A DNA stretch of 64,000 nucleotides, taken from contig NW_019211455.1 of NCBI RefSeq assembly GCF_002443255.2, positions 19,443,126 through 19,507,125 on the forward strand, read 5' to 3'. This document shows positions 1 through 15,000 of the stretch, piece by piece. Both the position numbers and the translations under genes were made by a program. The number at the start of each line of letters is the position of its first letter. Within the stretch, counting starts at the first letter, position 1. Origin of the DNA: Varroa destructor. Its lineage: Eukaryota; Arthropoda; Arachnida; Mesostigmata; Varroidae. Below the pieces are notes generated by a model, which was not told the origin of the DNA, searched no databases, and saw nothing but the letters and a program-made list of their open reading frames with translations.

Positions 1-3000
1 CGTGAAGCAGCCTCTTCTGATGTCTTCCGTTCCCTGACAAGTGGGTTGGCCCCGTTCGCGTTTACCGGGATGAACGAATGAATTTCTTGCCGGTCTGCTA
101 TCGGTCGAATGAATTTCGCCGCCGCTGCACTCAACCCTTAGTCTGAATCAGCCCTCTTAGGCCATTCATTCTTGGGTGTTTCTTTATATATGGTATCTAT
201 CCTTCCTCGTCTTGGCGCTGGGTCCAGCTGCTCTTGGGGCTGCCGCACATTAGAATTCGTAGGATACGTTATGTGGCCTTTAGGAGTATAGTGCATGACA
301 AGGTTTGTGTGATCGATTCTATTTGATTTAATTGAATCAACGCGTTAACCTGACCTGTTAGCGATACAGAAAACAATTGGCTAACCAACTTGACCGTTCA
401 ACAGAACTGGTAGGCCCTGTGGTCTTCCCCGACACTTGTTGAACGTGCCAGTCTGTAAATTCGATATGGTTTTTTTTGGCTCACAAAGGATAGAATAGGA
501 ATGTGTTTTTTTTTAATCAGAACCAAAGACCACAGTAGCTGTATAATGACAGACCCGCTCCATTAGCAGAGTAAAACATCAATAATTGCGACAATATAGC
601 AAGAGTGGCTTTGCTCGTCTACTTGTTTGTCGAGTTAACTGCTTATCTAGTCTTACCAGGTAGACAGAAGCACGCGTTAAGAATCGCGTTAATTGATACT
701 TCATCACTGGGTGAGAGACGCTACTTCACCTATTGACCACGCGACCAAGCCAGTGTTGCTAAGGTCCAGTGGTGAGCCTATTAAAAAAGACCTCTGATGC
801 CAGCGATTCTCCCATAGTTTCTCTTCCTGTTGGTTCGGCTCGTCTCCTATATCTAACACTTGCCTCCTGTCTAAGCGATAGCACTTAACCGGATAGGTGA
901 CCAAGTAAGTGACTGGACCTTCGAGAAGTTGTTCCAAAGCTGGTGGAATAAAGAGCCAATGTCTCGGCCAGAATAGAAACAAGCTGCGTGCGACAATCAG
1001 ATCCCTCGTTGATTACCATCAACCGGCAAATAGGCAAACAGCCATTCCTTTTCGTTCACCCTCATCTGTCCTTTACGTAGTACATACCCACCTGGACCTT
1101 TGCCAGGGGATCAAGGCTTAAGCAGTTGGCGTGCCGCAGCTCTCATTAAGGCGACTACTTTGCTTTGGTTGCAAGCTAGCAGTGCCTTGCAGTTTTTGCA
1201 GCTAGCAGTTTTGTTGTGAGGGTTCCTCGTTGGCTAGCAAGATTTGAACGGGATGAGACCACTATGACACGCTATCGTCTCACGCGATGCATCTTTAGTT
1301 CATAGAGCTATTGCCTTCGTTGCGGACCCCTTCTGCCAATTGATGAGGACAACCAAATGACAATTGGCTCAACAAGATTGAGAAGCAACCTTGTTGATTA
1401 GAGATGGCGTCCGCTTATCGCCGAATGGATTGGCTGATACGATATAATCGTGTGTGATACCATTGTCTAAATGTGTCTAAGTTCATTTACTGCTCGTTCA
1501 AATTAGGCAGATCGATTCCGTGTAGTCGAAAGAAGTAGGGATCAAATATTTGACTCTAATTACTATTCTAATAGGTAGTGATTTGTCATAAATCAGCACG
1601 ATCTGCATAATGGTTAATATTAAGAACAGATGTTAATAGTATTATTGGACATCATCCGTTGGAAAGAGCCCGTTAACCTTTTCAAAGGCAACATTATCTC
1701 CGGCCGAATATATTCGAAACTTGTCTGGACGGAACGGCTTTTCCTCTGTGCTAAAAAGCGAGTTTCAACCGTCTTATTGAATACATCATTTAGCTATTGA
1801 ACAAAATCAGAACAACAACTAAACACGAACGTACACTGTCTGCTTTCTAGCGAAACGAATAGCCGATACCGACATAACATATGCACAATAAGGCTTTTGC
1901 TTCTCTCGATTTGGGCTCATTTGATCGTTTACAACCTGACGCCAGACGATGCTCTATTATTGTATTCGCTTGCCTGCAAGCCATATCGTATATTCATTAT
2001 TAGATCAGTATCTGCACCATTATGTCCAATAAACAAGTTGGTATTCGCAGTGACCTTCGTCTCGTCCGCCAGCGGCCTTGCCACAGTCGCTGCAAGTTAT
2101 ATAGCAGCGAACAAGTCCAGCTGCAAAAGCTTAGTGCAAGCTAAGTTCCTATTAAGTTTGTTGGCCTTTCTTAGTTTCTATGTTATACCCATACCACCGG
2201 TGGATTCTGGAGCGTTGCAGCTTCGACGACAAGCGGACTGCCGTTGTTTTTGAAAAGGAACCTCTGTAGGCGAATGAAAAAGTTCCGCCTTATCTTCTAC
2301 GTTCGTTTCTTCTTTCAACCTCGTTCTTCTCCCTTCTGCCTAACTCTCGTAATTCTTGCCGTCCCCATTGTCCCATGTCTCCCTCTATATATTCTGGATT
2401 TTGGTGAGACATTTCTATGACATTAGGGTAAGGAGTGGTAGCTTAAGTGGTCTGCATATCTTACGATAATCATAAGTGACGGCCTACCCAGTTGCCATTA
2501 TAGCTTGCACCGTTCAGTGGTCAGGCCAGTACGGGTACAGAATGATCGTTTTACCATCTGAAGCAATGAAACAAATGATAAAAAGGGCTGAGGAGAGATA
2601 CAGCTAAGTGAAGAGGAGTTTGTTCGCTAGAGAACAGACCGATTTGTTGGTGGCGGTGCAGCCCGAAATCTCTGCTGGCCACCTAGCAAGCGATAAGCAG
2701 GCGTCGCAGATGACGATAAAATCGATCGAATAAAAAAGGCGCTTCAAAGCCAGCAGTTGCAGTAAGAAGGAAAAGAAAAGAGAGCCTTGCCATGGCCGGA
2801 CATCGACCTCTTGCCGGACGTACTCGCTTCTTGGTTTCTACTTCTCGCGCTTGATGCGGCCAGGGCTCTTGTCCACGACGAGAAACCTCCGCTACTGGTG
2901 CTGCCGCTGTTTCCATCGCGGGTCATGTACCTTTGATCCTGGCTAGGCCCTAGGCCCAGTGAAGCTCAGGAGTTAGAACAATGGACATGCAGACAAACAC

Positions 3001-6000
3001 ATCGTCGACTGAGGATTGGCCTGGGTTGACGGAGGTAACGATGAAACCGCTGGAATGAGACGAATATAAGACAAAGTATCGGGCCAATAGTAGTAGCATC
3101 AGAAGTAGGGCAAAGCGATTACGGGACAGATCTCTTCGTTATCTATTAGAGCAGTGCAGGCAGCGGCTAGAACTCCGAAACAAAGGCTGGCAATCGAAAA
3201 GACGACTATTAGAAGGAGACGAAAAAAGGGAAACGGCACAGCCACAACTAAAACCTTTCGACTCGGACAGCTTTGCAGTGTAGTAGCAGTTACTGTAACA
3301 GCCGAACCAGTTAACATTTAGATAGATACTTAGAGATGGTATCTCCAAGCATACATATACGTGTCGTGGCAGTGGAGAGTTTAATGGGTTTGACTATCTA
3401 AGCGTAAAGGTCCCAGAACATGAGGCGGTAGCAGAACGTTATCGATTGATTTTGTCCTGTTAATAAATTGTTGTACGCGGGCTAGAAGTCCAGCTTGAAC
3501 GCGAACGAACTGGTGCATAGCGTTGTGAAAATGGAAACCAATCGAAGTAAGTTGGACATTAGAAATGAAAGACTCATTAGTGGGAAATACACGTGGCAGG
3601 ATCTTCCAGTAAACGTTTAAAGCTGGATGATCGTAACGGGGGTGATGTAGGTACTGATAGTAATAATAATAACTACAGCCCCTTCCCCTTCTATGATTTA
3701 AGTATGCGATAGCAGTAGAAAACCGTTCCGATAGGTCATCAAGGCCTTCGAAGTTCAATTGACCACACTGAATAATATAGGTTAAATAAAAGGTTACGAG
3801 CAAAGTACAAACAGTAGTCTTGGTATCTAGGCTGTAGAATGATTGTCTCTATGGCATTATATATTTTTTAAACAAAATTTTAAAAAAATTACTGCTGTGA
3901 ATACTTGTTCCAACCAGCGGGCAGCAACGACTTTAAAGGCTACATTGCAGTCTATGCATGGTTTAAAACAGTTGGGTTTACCCATATCATTGATAACTTG
4001 AAAATCACCTGACAATCTAGGCAGCAATTCTTTTTTGTCGGAAATCATATCTTCGATCGGAAAAAAGCATAACTAAGCAATATCTATTGTATCAATTTGA
4101 ATTATCTCATTGGCAGATTCTTAATGAATCTTTATCAATTCCTTAAGAAAAAAAAAAAGCAAAATAGAGCTTCATCTGCCAGAGTGACCTCAACAGGATA
4201 GTCAGAACAGTAGCTAACTGATACGTACCAAAAATAGAGTCAGCTGCTTCTGCTAAGGTCTGTTTTATTATCTTGTTTCAATTTTAAAACGATCACCACT
4301 GAGGGATCTCGTTCAGTATGAATCCAAAGTACAGCTTTAATTTCGGGCTAAATGTTTCACAGAAGCACACGATGGCGTCCCATTGATCGTTGTTTTATGT
4401 TCGTCTAGGTAGTTGTAGTACGCTGGACTCCAATAGTCGGCCGCACTTTGCCAATCTTCAAGCCAGAGCCGCCTCTCGGATCATTGAAGTCTGCTAGAAC
4501 GACGTCGACTGAGCAATGAGCGACCACGGTGATACGTTTCAGTGTCCCTGAGGGCCACCGAACCTTCATGCCGTTGCATCTATGAAATGCCACAGCCTAG
4601 GCGCCCAATAGAGACACGCAATGGTAGCCAAGCCATCAGTGGTTCTAGCAACTGCTAAATTCCAATGATAATGCGAGATCCCTTGAGCGACCCTGCGATA
4701 ACCACGGCGCAGAAAGTAAAACAGAGAGGTTGCCGCTGGCCTCTCAATAACTGAGTTCCTCGCGGCAACATCAAAAAGATAAATACTTGGGACTACTACT
4801 ATGAATGCCACTACCATTAGCCAGGGTAGGGAATCAGACCGCACAACCGAAGGAAAAGCGTTCAAAGTATCGGATGGCGTACCTCGTTCGCAGCTTTGGT
4901 GAAAAGAGCTTGCTTGAGTTTAGATGAATTGGGAGCTAGGCTGGGCGATCTGTGGGCTTAGTCCTAAGCCCTAGGCCTATGGCCTAAGCGTCCGGCTTCA
5001 ATCAAGCCGAATCTGGGCGCTGCTTCTGGGTTGACTTAGTTCACAATCGTATTCAAGGCAAGACTGCTGCTCTTCCTTGCCTAGTGGCCCCCTAACCAAC
5101 ACAGCTTACCCGTGCCCTATTAGTTGGTATTCGCGACAAGTCGTGCCTAAAGCAGTCTGGTGGTTGCAGTCATTACGGCTCTGCAGTCTTCAAAGCAGCG
5201 CTTTGCGGGACATGGAATGGACGGATTTCAAGGGGCAGCTCAGACAAAGGCACCCTCGTTCTCGCCTGCCATCCGGTCTCGTCTCTTTCTAACTCCTCGT
5301 CGATTTCCTCACTGCTGCCGCTATCACTGCAGTCGCCGCCGACATTTTAGGCTCGTCAGCTGTACGTTGGGCCGCGGCGCAATAGCTGCTAGGCCACTCG
5401 CCTTGCCACACCACGCCGTTACGGATAGCGCTAAACACTCAGAACACAGGGCAGTAACCATAAGCCCTTTAGCAACTTGTAGGTTCTCGTCCTTAGCTTT
5501 AAAGCCACTGGCGCGACGACAGTTGTTGCCGTCGTTACCGAACTCTTCTCAGGTGCTCCTTTTTAGTTTGACTAGGCGTCTCATCAGGGTCTAGTTGGTA
5601 GGCGATAGGTAGTGGACGTTAGGCGCTAGAACACTGTAAGTGCCGGCTGCCCTGGCGTCCGTTGTCGCCCATAGTAGTACTGCTCTGTTAAATGAGATTT
5701 TATTCCTAATTAATGCGTTAATCTTTTATCCGTAGCAGAACTCGAATCAGGTCAGAGTCAGCGAGCGGTGTAAGCAACCCATGAAACTAAGCATATCAAA
5801 TGGAGAAACGGAGCGGGGGCTTTTGTGGAGGGTTTGGTTGACACCTCGATCCGAGCCAGTAGCCACCGTTTCCAGGGAGTTTTCTGTACTCTAATGGCTG
5901 AACGATTTGCAGCCGCGATTGCAACTAACGTCTGGACTATTTTCCCACTTTTCCGAGCTTGTCTAAGGCGACGTCAGACCGCAGTAAGGCAAAGCAAGGC

Positions 6001-9000
6001 TAGATTATTGTCGCTTGTGATCGCGCTTAGATTAAGGGTATAGCACGATGCCGTTAATGTGCCAGGTCTCTAGTAGAGAAACTCAGAGCTCCTTCTACAC
6101 TCACCTAGCCCTCGCCTCATGCCTACCTATTCCTAGAACCCACACTTCGAATCTCAAACCACCGCATCTTTACCGTCCCCGTCGGCCCACGATCAAACCA
6201 CTAGCCCAGCTCATGCCTATAATTAATCCTTGTCTTCTCTAACGTCGAAGAGTACGAGATTTTCTATTACTTCAAAGTTTTGTCAAGCCTTCATTTACTT
6301 TACGGGTCCTCCAAGCTATATAACTCGGCTTTGGTTTCTTCGCATTTTGGTGGCATTCGCTCATTCGGTTGGCAACGTCCTTGTCGTAAGCCGGCTTCTA
6401 GCAACCTCGACTTAATCCTCTCAATTCCCTTTTGTTTGTATCATCACTATAAATATAGGCATAAGCAAGTACCTAACTTATCCACGAGATACAAAACTGA
6501 GAGCAAACTATTACTTAGGCGCACGAAACCGGGCTGCTTGGAGTAGTCCTCCCTTAGCGATCACACGGCGAAGCCTCTGGTTTCGATATAAGGCGAGACA
6601 GTAAAATTCTACGTACTGCTTCACTTGCAAACACGGAAAAGAATCAATTTGTTACCTTGTCTAGGCCCTTAGTGGCCTTTAAAGCTAATCTGAATTCTAG
6701 CTCTGGATTTGTAAATGTGAGACTGGTTGTCCTCTGAGAGAAACACTTTTGTCAGCTGTTTCGCGGTGTTTCCACCCAAATGTTTGAACAACGATTTTCA
6801 TGTCAGGTTCGTAGAAAACATTAGTCTATTGGTTTGACCAAACTGATTTGAAGTTTGCCTTGTAGTGCTCGTACTGAGCACGCTGATTTTTGCTGATGCT
6901 GCAATCACGCGCTAAACAAACGCGATCCTTAGTAAAATAGTGAGGGTTTCTAACGTAAGTGATTTAAGCAACCTTAATTCAGTGCTGAGATACTGACTAT
7001 CAATAGCTTCGACCAACATCATTCCTGTTTGCAAGACACCAGTATGACGCGACTGTTCGCCGAATCCAACGAGAAAATCCAATCCATTCTCTGTCATGCG
7101 AAAGGTCAGGACAATAGAAGGGTCGCTTGCGACCGCCGCCCCGCCAACACGATGCTACCGGTAAAAGCTTCGTAAATCGAAACTAAGCGAATACTATCGA
7201 ATACTATACATTGCAGAATTTGATTGCACCGTTTGGACCAGGAGCTGTCAGACTGTTAGAGAACTATTGAAGACCCCAGGGTAGTAGATGGCACAGATGG
7301 CCTGATTACATTGCAATGGCCCTCACCTCGAACACTTCTGGCTATTCCTGTCTTGAAAGTGAGAGTAGAAAGAGGCGCGCACCGGCAAAAACCGATTGAC
7401 TGTTGGTAGCTCAATGGATTTGACCTCCTTATACCCACCCAGAAATAGTAGAAACAGCCGATCTCAACCTTACCTTGATGCAAAGTTTCGCCAGAGCAAA
7501 GACCGATCTACAACGATGCCAGTAGGTTCCCCAGCTTCGCTTCTTCTCTCATGATCTAAAGCTCAACCAGCCATATCCTTGAGAATGCTGTAGATGTAGG
7601 ATTTACCGACCTAACTTATATATTAGATAATAATATTAGTAAGAAGGATCACAGTGAGTGAGCGGGGTTCGGCTATGTTAGAGAGAAACGCATTACTTGG
7701 ATCTTACTACACATGCAAATTGATCCTACACCTCTCCTAGCATCCACGCAGTCGTACTATAGATCTACGGTTGGTAATGTGTAAAGCCATCTACAGTTAA
7801 ATAGGCAGGTAGGTCTTCGACGTTACTGTAAGACAATGCCCCCACATTTGCTTCAGGTAGCGGTCGTTTAAGAACTTACTTTGTCTTAAAGTTGGCGAAT
7901 TTCGCGAATTCTATTTTCAGCTTCCGCCTCCCTCAGATGATTCTCAAGCAGAGAAGATGAACCCTCAGAGGAATTGACCTTGCTTCTTGCCTTTTTTGCT
8001 TATAGTTAACAGCAAAAGTAATAAGAGATTGCGTGGGCAGAAACAAATAAATGTGCATATCTGAAAGAATATATATATTTCGAAAGCACCATGTGCGAAA
8101 ATAAAGACGTAAGGTTTCTCGTCGGGTGTGCATCACGTGAGATGCCACTGGTGCCTAGTGGATTCAGACGTAATTATTTGATTGTAATTTTCACCCCATG
8201 ATCGCCAGTTATGTACGCGCTGTTATCATGAACGTTTATTTTAATTTCGTTTCTAAAAAAAACACATTTAAATAAACAGTAGTTTTTTCTTCGCCCGGGT
8301 ACATAACCATATACAATACTTCTTTGAAGTTCTCTGACATCGGTCGAACATTGAGTTCAAACCAGTGCAAAATATCTAAGAAAGATGCACTAAAGCTGTC
8401 AAGCCGGCCACACCCCTTGGCGGGGTATTGCAAACATAGCCATCGCAATATTTACTGGCTGCTATCGGCTTGCTCTGAACGTATCTGCCGTTTTTCACGT
8501 TCATGGCGGGCGTACAAAGTGTCTGCCTTAATTTCATTCTTGGTTCTCATTGTCTTAACGAGCCTGCTCACAATTCAGACCAAGCCTGAAACTCTAGCCT
8601 GCTCACTAAGTAAACTCGCCTGGCTTCTTGGTGATTTGCTTGTTAACCGCTGAATGCTGATGCTTGGGGACTGACGTCTGGTTGTTGGCTTTTAAAGTGG
8701 AAATAGCTTGGACGATACAAACCAACAAGTACAGACCGCGGGAATAGCGGCTTTAAACAGGCAAAGTATACACGAGGTTTCGAAGTGAACTCGGCACAAT
8801 GATCCAGCAGTCGCTTGTCAACTAGTCGCCCGTTCCAAAGACCCGCCAGACCAAGCAGGCGGGTCTCAGGAATGACTCTCTTTCGACTATAGAGGCTTGC
8901 CGCCATCCAACCCAACGCTAGGCTGCACATTATAAGACGGGTTGCCCTGCCTGGTGGAGTTTCCACTCTCGATCTCCGTCATTGACCGGGTGGCCCCTGG

Positions 9001-12000
9001 TCAGCGGCTGAACCTTGAAGCAAACAAAAACGGCTGAAGGGCTGTCTTGAAATAAGGAGCCGCAGATGAGCGGGCAACGTGTTGCTGGCCGCGGATACGG
9101 GCTTACTCGCTCCATTTTCTACTTTCTATAAGCTCATTAAGGGACTGCGAGGCATGACTATGCACCCTCACAGCTAAGGGTAAAGCATACTATTGGTTGC
9201 GTGCTTGTCGTGTTTCCCGGCTACCGTCTTCTCAGCCTGCCTCTCCTGCAGACGCGGGGGCAAGGAAACCGCAGAAACAAAAGTTCGAAGATATGTGCAG
9301 TATGTAGTTAAGCACACAAAATAATACCTGACAAACTGAGATGCAAGGAGAAGAGAGAAGATTATATATATGTAATGACTAACAATGTAAGGCATGGGTT
9401 TCATCGCGCTAACGAGGCTACTGTTGCTGGGGGCAATTATGAAACTAGCTCAACTTACTCGACTCGATGCTGCTCGTTGATTCTTTGCACTTGCCCTGAT
9501 ATCGCTGCATCCTTCTATTACGTACCATCCCCTCCACGGAGAGCTTACTCTCCAGTTGTCCCATTTTCCTTACTTGGACCGAAGTAATCCAACCCCCACA
9601 AGGGATCGTTCTCGATGTGTGCTAGCGATCGGCAGAAAACTTAGAAAGAGAAAGGGGTCCAAGAGGACTGCGGGCCGTTATGGTTAGCCGTTAAGGTTTT
9701 TAATCGGCGAAAATTTTCATCGAGCTTCACTATCGTAACCATCGCCTGGCAAGGTTGATTACACCGGGATCGTAATGTGTACAGATCAAAATGGTCAGAA
9801 GTTTAAAAATTAGACAGATGGATGTGTCGTCATGAGTATGCTCGCTAGTTCAGTGTCTTCTGGTATAGCTTGTATACTGATAAATCGTTCAACTAAAACA
9901 GAGTGTGGCATAGTAATTTTGCTGCTGTAGAAATGAGTTCAGTTGGAGGTCGTCGCGCTTACTTGTTAGTGCCAGTCTGTCCTATAGGCAGAAAATGTGT
10001 AGGTCTTACCACACATTTTTACTTTCCTCGTATACTTTACTTCACAATTTCACAACTTTACAGGGCCGACACCGTAAATATATACGTTAACTGTTTTAAA
10101 GTTTGTTTTAGATGCACCACTTCTGCTGGATGAAGTTCCGGAAGAGACAAGGGTGCACAGATTCATGTGTAGTAATCGAAGTTGGAAGTTCTGTTTGTTT
10201 ACAATAATTGTATGATGTACGTACTACCTTGCTATAATATGAGCCATTCAAGATAACCAATGCTAGTACTAGCTAGGAGATACGCCGATTGCTAAGCATA
10301 GCCGTTAAAAGACAGCTTTACGTTAAGTACAAATACGTTTCCCAATTTGAGTGGGAACTACTTTATAATGACAGTTTTCCAGTATGGAGTTGCACAAATG
10401 TATGCGCATTTCAGAAATTATTTTCTTTTACAGTACATAATACAATCCTAGAATAATCTATAGCTCTCCAATAATAAAGCAATGGACAATATATAGACCC
10501 CTACATACAGTTACCCTAGGCAACGTAGTTTCTCGCTGGCTGTGACTCCAGTTTTATCTATCTCTTATTTTGTTGATTCGCAGCACTTCCCTATCGTTGA
10601 TGAGAGGGCGGTGCCGCTGGGCGTTTAGTTGACGGCAGCGAAGGGGCGCCATTGGTCGCGGTGGCAATGCCAATACAACCTATGGATGGGGCTGATGAGC
10701 ACGCTTCGTCTAAAGGCTGGCTACTCAATCTTATGTTGACTCCAATTCTCGCTGACTGTTGCGGCCTAGAGTGTTTGACCGAAGGACCGACTGTTAGTCG
10801 CTTCAGACTTGACTCACGTATGCGATTCTGTCAATGGCAGTATTATCTGTTCCCTAGGCCACACCGGTGACCTCAACTAAGTTATCCCAGTTCTCAGTTA
10901 TCCTACCGCTAGTGTTACTTCATCCTCTCGTTTCAGTGTTTCTCAACAAGCGTCCGAGCTTGTCCTTTCTTCTCATGCCACTACGGCTCTAACGCCCGGT
11001 CGATCACTTAGTTCGAACGCTTGCCCGTGGGGAACACTCTGCGAAACGATGCAGAAGCCCCAACGCCCCAGCGGCGCCGCCAGAACTCAGGCCACAGTCG
11101 CTGAAAAAGCTAACATTAACGCCAACTTTCCAACCTCCATCACCGCCTCCAAAGCTACCACATCGTCGTAATCACTGACGCCCCCTAATAACTGCATGCT
11201 GCCTTGCCTGCATTCAATGCCTGCCAGACCTAGCGGCGTCGATGACTTTGACTGCACAAGTCCCAAGAGAGATACACAGATCGAGACAGCGGCGATCGGA
11301 GGAAACAGGAGGAAGACTCAGACGTAGTGTAACTCGCAGAGCAGAACACAAGACTTTATGCGACGGACTCTGTGTTGGCTGTAATTCGGACCGATTATGG
11401 AGTTGTGCATGTGGATGCATAAACACTGCGCTGGCTACCGTTCCTCTATACGTCTTTGTCTTCTGACGAGCGAGTGGCCAGTATGCGGCTCTTGCCCGCT
11501 TTGCTATACCTCTGTAGCGTACTTCATTGCACAGACGGCGTAGCAACATCGTTCCGATGACTTATGTCAAAGGCGTGAACCCGAAAAAAGGTTTGTAGCT
11601 CATAAGTAGTCGGCATGAGTATAGGGACAATTGAGTGCTCCAATCGTTTATATACGAGTCTCGTCCTTATTCGTTAGAAGCATCGCGGAGTATTCATGCA
11701 TAAACAACGATACCACCGACACAACCTTGGCTGAGACTGTACGACGCCATGGGCATTTGCGTAGGCTGTTGGAGTTGACCTAGTGGGTCATGGTGGCCTT
11801 AGGACGGAAGGATTTAGCGATTGTCGAAACGGATACTCAGAAAGGCAGGCAGTTATGTGCCAGTAGCTCCAGCAAACAAGCCGGCATCGACATTCTGCCT
11901 AGTTGTACAGTAAGCGTTGAATGGCTCGGGGCAACTGCGTACGCGATCGAACGCATCAACAGAAGCCAGAAAGTGAGGATTGCCTTCTTTACACGTCGAA

Positions 12001-15000
12001 GTGATCGCTGCAATGGAAGCTGACGCTGCCGCCGGTGGCACCCTAGTTGTATCATCTTATCTAGCCAAGCGAACATACACATATTGATATGATCAGCGAG
12101 CATTGCCCACGGACATTTACCAGCTATACTACATTTCATGCTGGCTAGCGCTTCGCCATTAGCGAGCTTACTTGGACTATCTAGGTCACAAGCGTCAGCG
12201 CTTAGCTGTGTACAGTTTTTCCACTGGTGTGACGCGCACGGACTAAGGCAGCGTTTATAGCACAAAGTCAACTTTTTTTTAGCTCCTCTTCGCATGAAGT
12301 ACTCTATAGCGATTTAGGCGCCTGCCAAAGGCTACCCTACTACCATACACATATTCTTAACAAGCGAGACTCACTTCATCGCATATTTGTCTTGAGAGCG
12401 GAATGAGTGCTTCTCACGTTCCCATGAAAAAGAGGCGACCAAGGCAGAACTGGAAAGCGCGCCGGAGCTCGAAGCAGCCAGTGCTCCACGCGAGCGAGTG
12501 GACAAAGCACGACTAGCACTCACGCGCGCTTAATGCTTCAGCAGTTCACCACCAGCATCACTTCCACCGTTATTGGTCGCCGCACTTCGGTACAACGGAC
12601 CCTAAAGGCCAAGAAAAGCGTAGGCAGATAGAGGGACTGACAGGCACCAGCAACATTGAGAGTTAACATTGCCTACTTTGGCTTTCTTTGGGGAAGTGAC
12701 GGAAACTACCTTTGTTCCAGCTTCCCCGCTTTTATCGTGTCCATTCTTTTCGTCCGTGTAGATTTTTGATAGGTTATGCACTAGTCGATTTCATCCCGGC
12801 TGCCTGTTTGGGGTTCCCGGTCCGTCCTATCGCTGAACGCGAACTAAAAAAGAGCTGCAGCTCTGGGTAGCATCCGTTTGGGAATGTGGCATTGAGGGCA
12901 AACAAGCAGATAGCCCTATCATATGCACACTCGTGTGTCCTGGGTCAACGTGGCAACCCTTGAGTAGAAGTGAATCATAGGCGCGAAGGACGCAGATTTT
13001 CAAGCTGCGGCCGAAGAAAAACATCTGCAACCTAGGTTCATGCGCTTGACGTTTGGAGAGATCCTAATAATTGTCGACCAATACAACTGTCAATACAGCA
13101 CCACCAAGATAGTTTAGTCGTCAGTGGGACTGGACTGCACTCAAGGAAAGCTTTGTTCTTCTTTTCGTCTCACTCACGTGAGGATTTGAACGCTTATCGA
13201 ATCATCATATCATAATATCTCAGGCTACTCACATTTGTATTTATTTTAGAAGGGGATGGACGACAGTGCTTGTGTTATCGTAGAATGAAAGAGATTAAAG
13301 CACAGAAAGAAATCAATATGCGTTTCCCACAATTTTACAACTAGCCTAGCCTTCATTTGGCTGTAAAATTGAAAGAAACTCTAACCCTATCGACAAACTG
13401 AATCAATCTATATCAGTGTGTCATAAGTACGTTACCAAATTAATGAAACTCAAGGGTATCGACTCGCTAATCCTTGTAGATCGTTTTTTTGTCTATAAAG
13501 AAGCTATATAGACGTATCTAACGGCATGTCATGGCTTTAACTCGAGCAGAGCTTATACAAACAGCGAAGCATACACACGTAGTTGCTAAGAACAGAGTAA
13601 AGATTTTTAGTTTCATGTCCGAGGCTTGCATGACATTACTTCAGAACGGAGTCCTGAACACCCACTGTCAACTCAATATTACCTTGCAAAATACATACAG
13701 TAAAAGCTGGAGCTTCTTCATACGCTAGCCGTTAACTAAGCAGCTATTAGAGAGGCAGTCAGCGTCATTGGCTATCACGTAACTGCGTCTCTGTCTACTA
13801 CCGAATGGAAAAACGACTGGAAGCGCGATATATACGATATACGCGCGACCTATATAATGTGACAAAATAGACGAGCAGACATCAGTTGGAGTAAGCAACC
13901 GAAAAAAACAAAAGCTATACTATTTATGGACAGGTTCGTGTAAACTTTTATATAATGTCAAAAAGAAAAGGCGGTCAACTACCTAGTAATGCGACTTGAC
14001 TGTAAGGCTCCTAGCTGCATAAGCTTTAGTAGGAAATCTAACAAGAGCGCAACAGATACTCGCTTTCCAAACACCTAGAACGTGCAAACAATTCCGGCTT
14101 TACCGGTTCAAAGCAGGATGGTATTATAGAATATTATGGTCGCGGAATGAACAAAAATGTATCAGGCTTAGTCGCTTGCTAGAGAAAAGACTACGGAATA
14201 CAACATTGAAAAAAATGCAACAGGAGTGGGTAAATACAGCAAAGGTCCTTGCCTAGACTAGGTTTATGACAGAGATCAAACAGTGATACGGAAGGGATTC
14301 AGAAGGAATACGACAGTACTCGACGTAGCCTCTCGCGGGTCACGAACGTTTCTAGGAGTATTCCTATGACAGAGTCCATCCTAGCGTTGCATAAAAAAGA
14401 GACTGGTCCTGTTTGTGGTCGAGCTAAACTTAAACAAACCAACACATACCCGTAAACAGAAAGAAATGCGATTTTAGTGGCTACAGCAGTTACCACTTAG
14501 GCTAAAACATCGCAACTTAGCCTGGTAAATACCCAAAAGTGAAACTTCGTTTATACATTTAGCTTTTATAAAAAGAGTTAGAACAACATGAGGTAGCCAG
14601 TGCCATCAAACACAGGGGTGCTCTAAAGACCAAAGCATCTTCCGCAAGCGATTTAAACTTTGACAAGTAGTCTAATTTGAGACAAAAAAAGGGAGCTAGA
14701 GACGCCAATTGTATTAGAAGCCTCAGCTAGGAACGTCAAGTTTTCCTACCGCTTTTGCCACCAGGGAATGCCTCTACAGCCATGATCGTCTCAGGGACCG
14801 GGAGCGAGACAGCGAGCCAAGTTCTCTTTCACTTAGGCGGTTTGTGACATAGACTAGAAAGGTTTTTATCTGGACCGTACCCAGCTAAGCTGATAGCTTA
14901 ATTATATTATTATCGTCCCTTTTCGATGGGCTTGCGGCGGGTCGACAGACGGGACAGTAGTAGTTCTGGAGAAGTAAATAGATCAAGTTCATTCCCGCGA

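Noticed and set aside
3381..3803. 140-codon open frame (-) with a Tyr run
   Set aside because: The Tyr run comes from a TAA/TAG-type trinucleotide repeat. No domain was recognised.
8839..8866. 9-bp-arm hairpin AGACCCGCC / GGCGGGTCT
   Set aside because: Hairpins with 9-bp arms and loops up to 10 bases are expected a few times by chance in 64 kb, and no context supports a function.
13150..13220. tRNA-like B box GTTCAAATCC on the minus strand
   Set aside because: The flanking bases do not form T, anticodon or acceptor stems.
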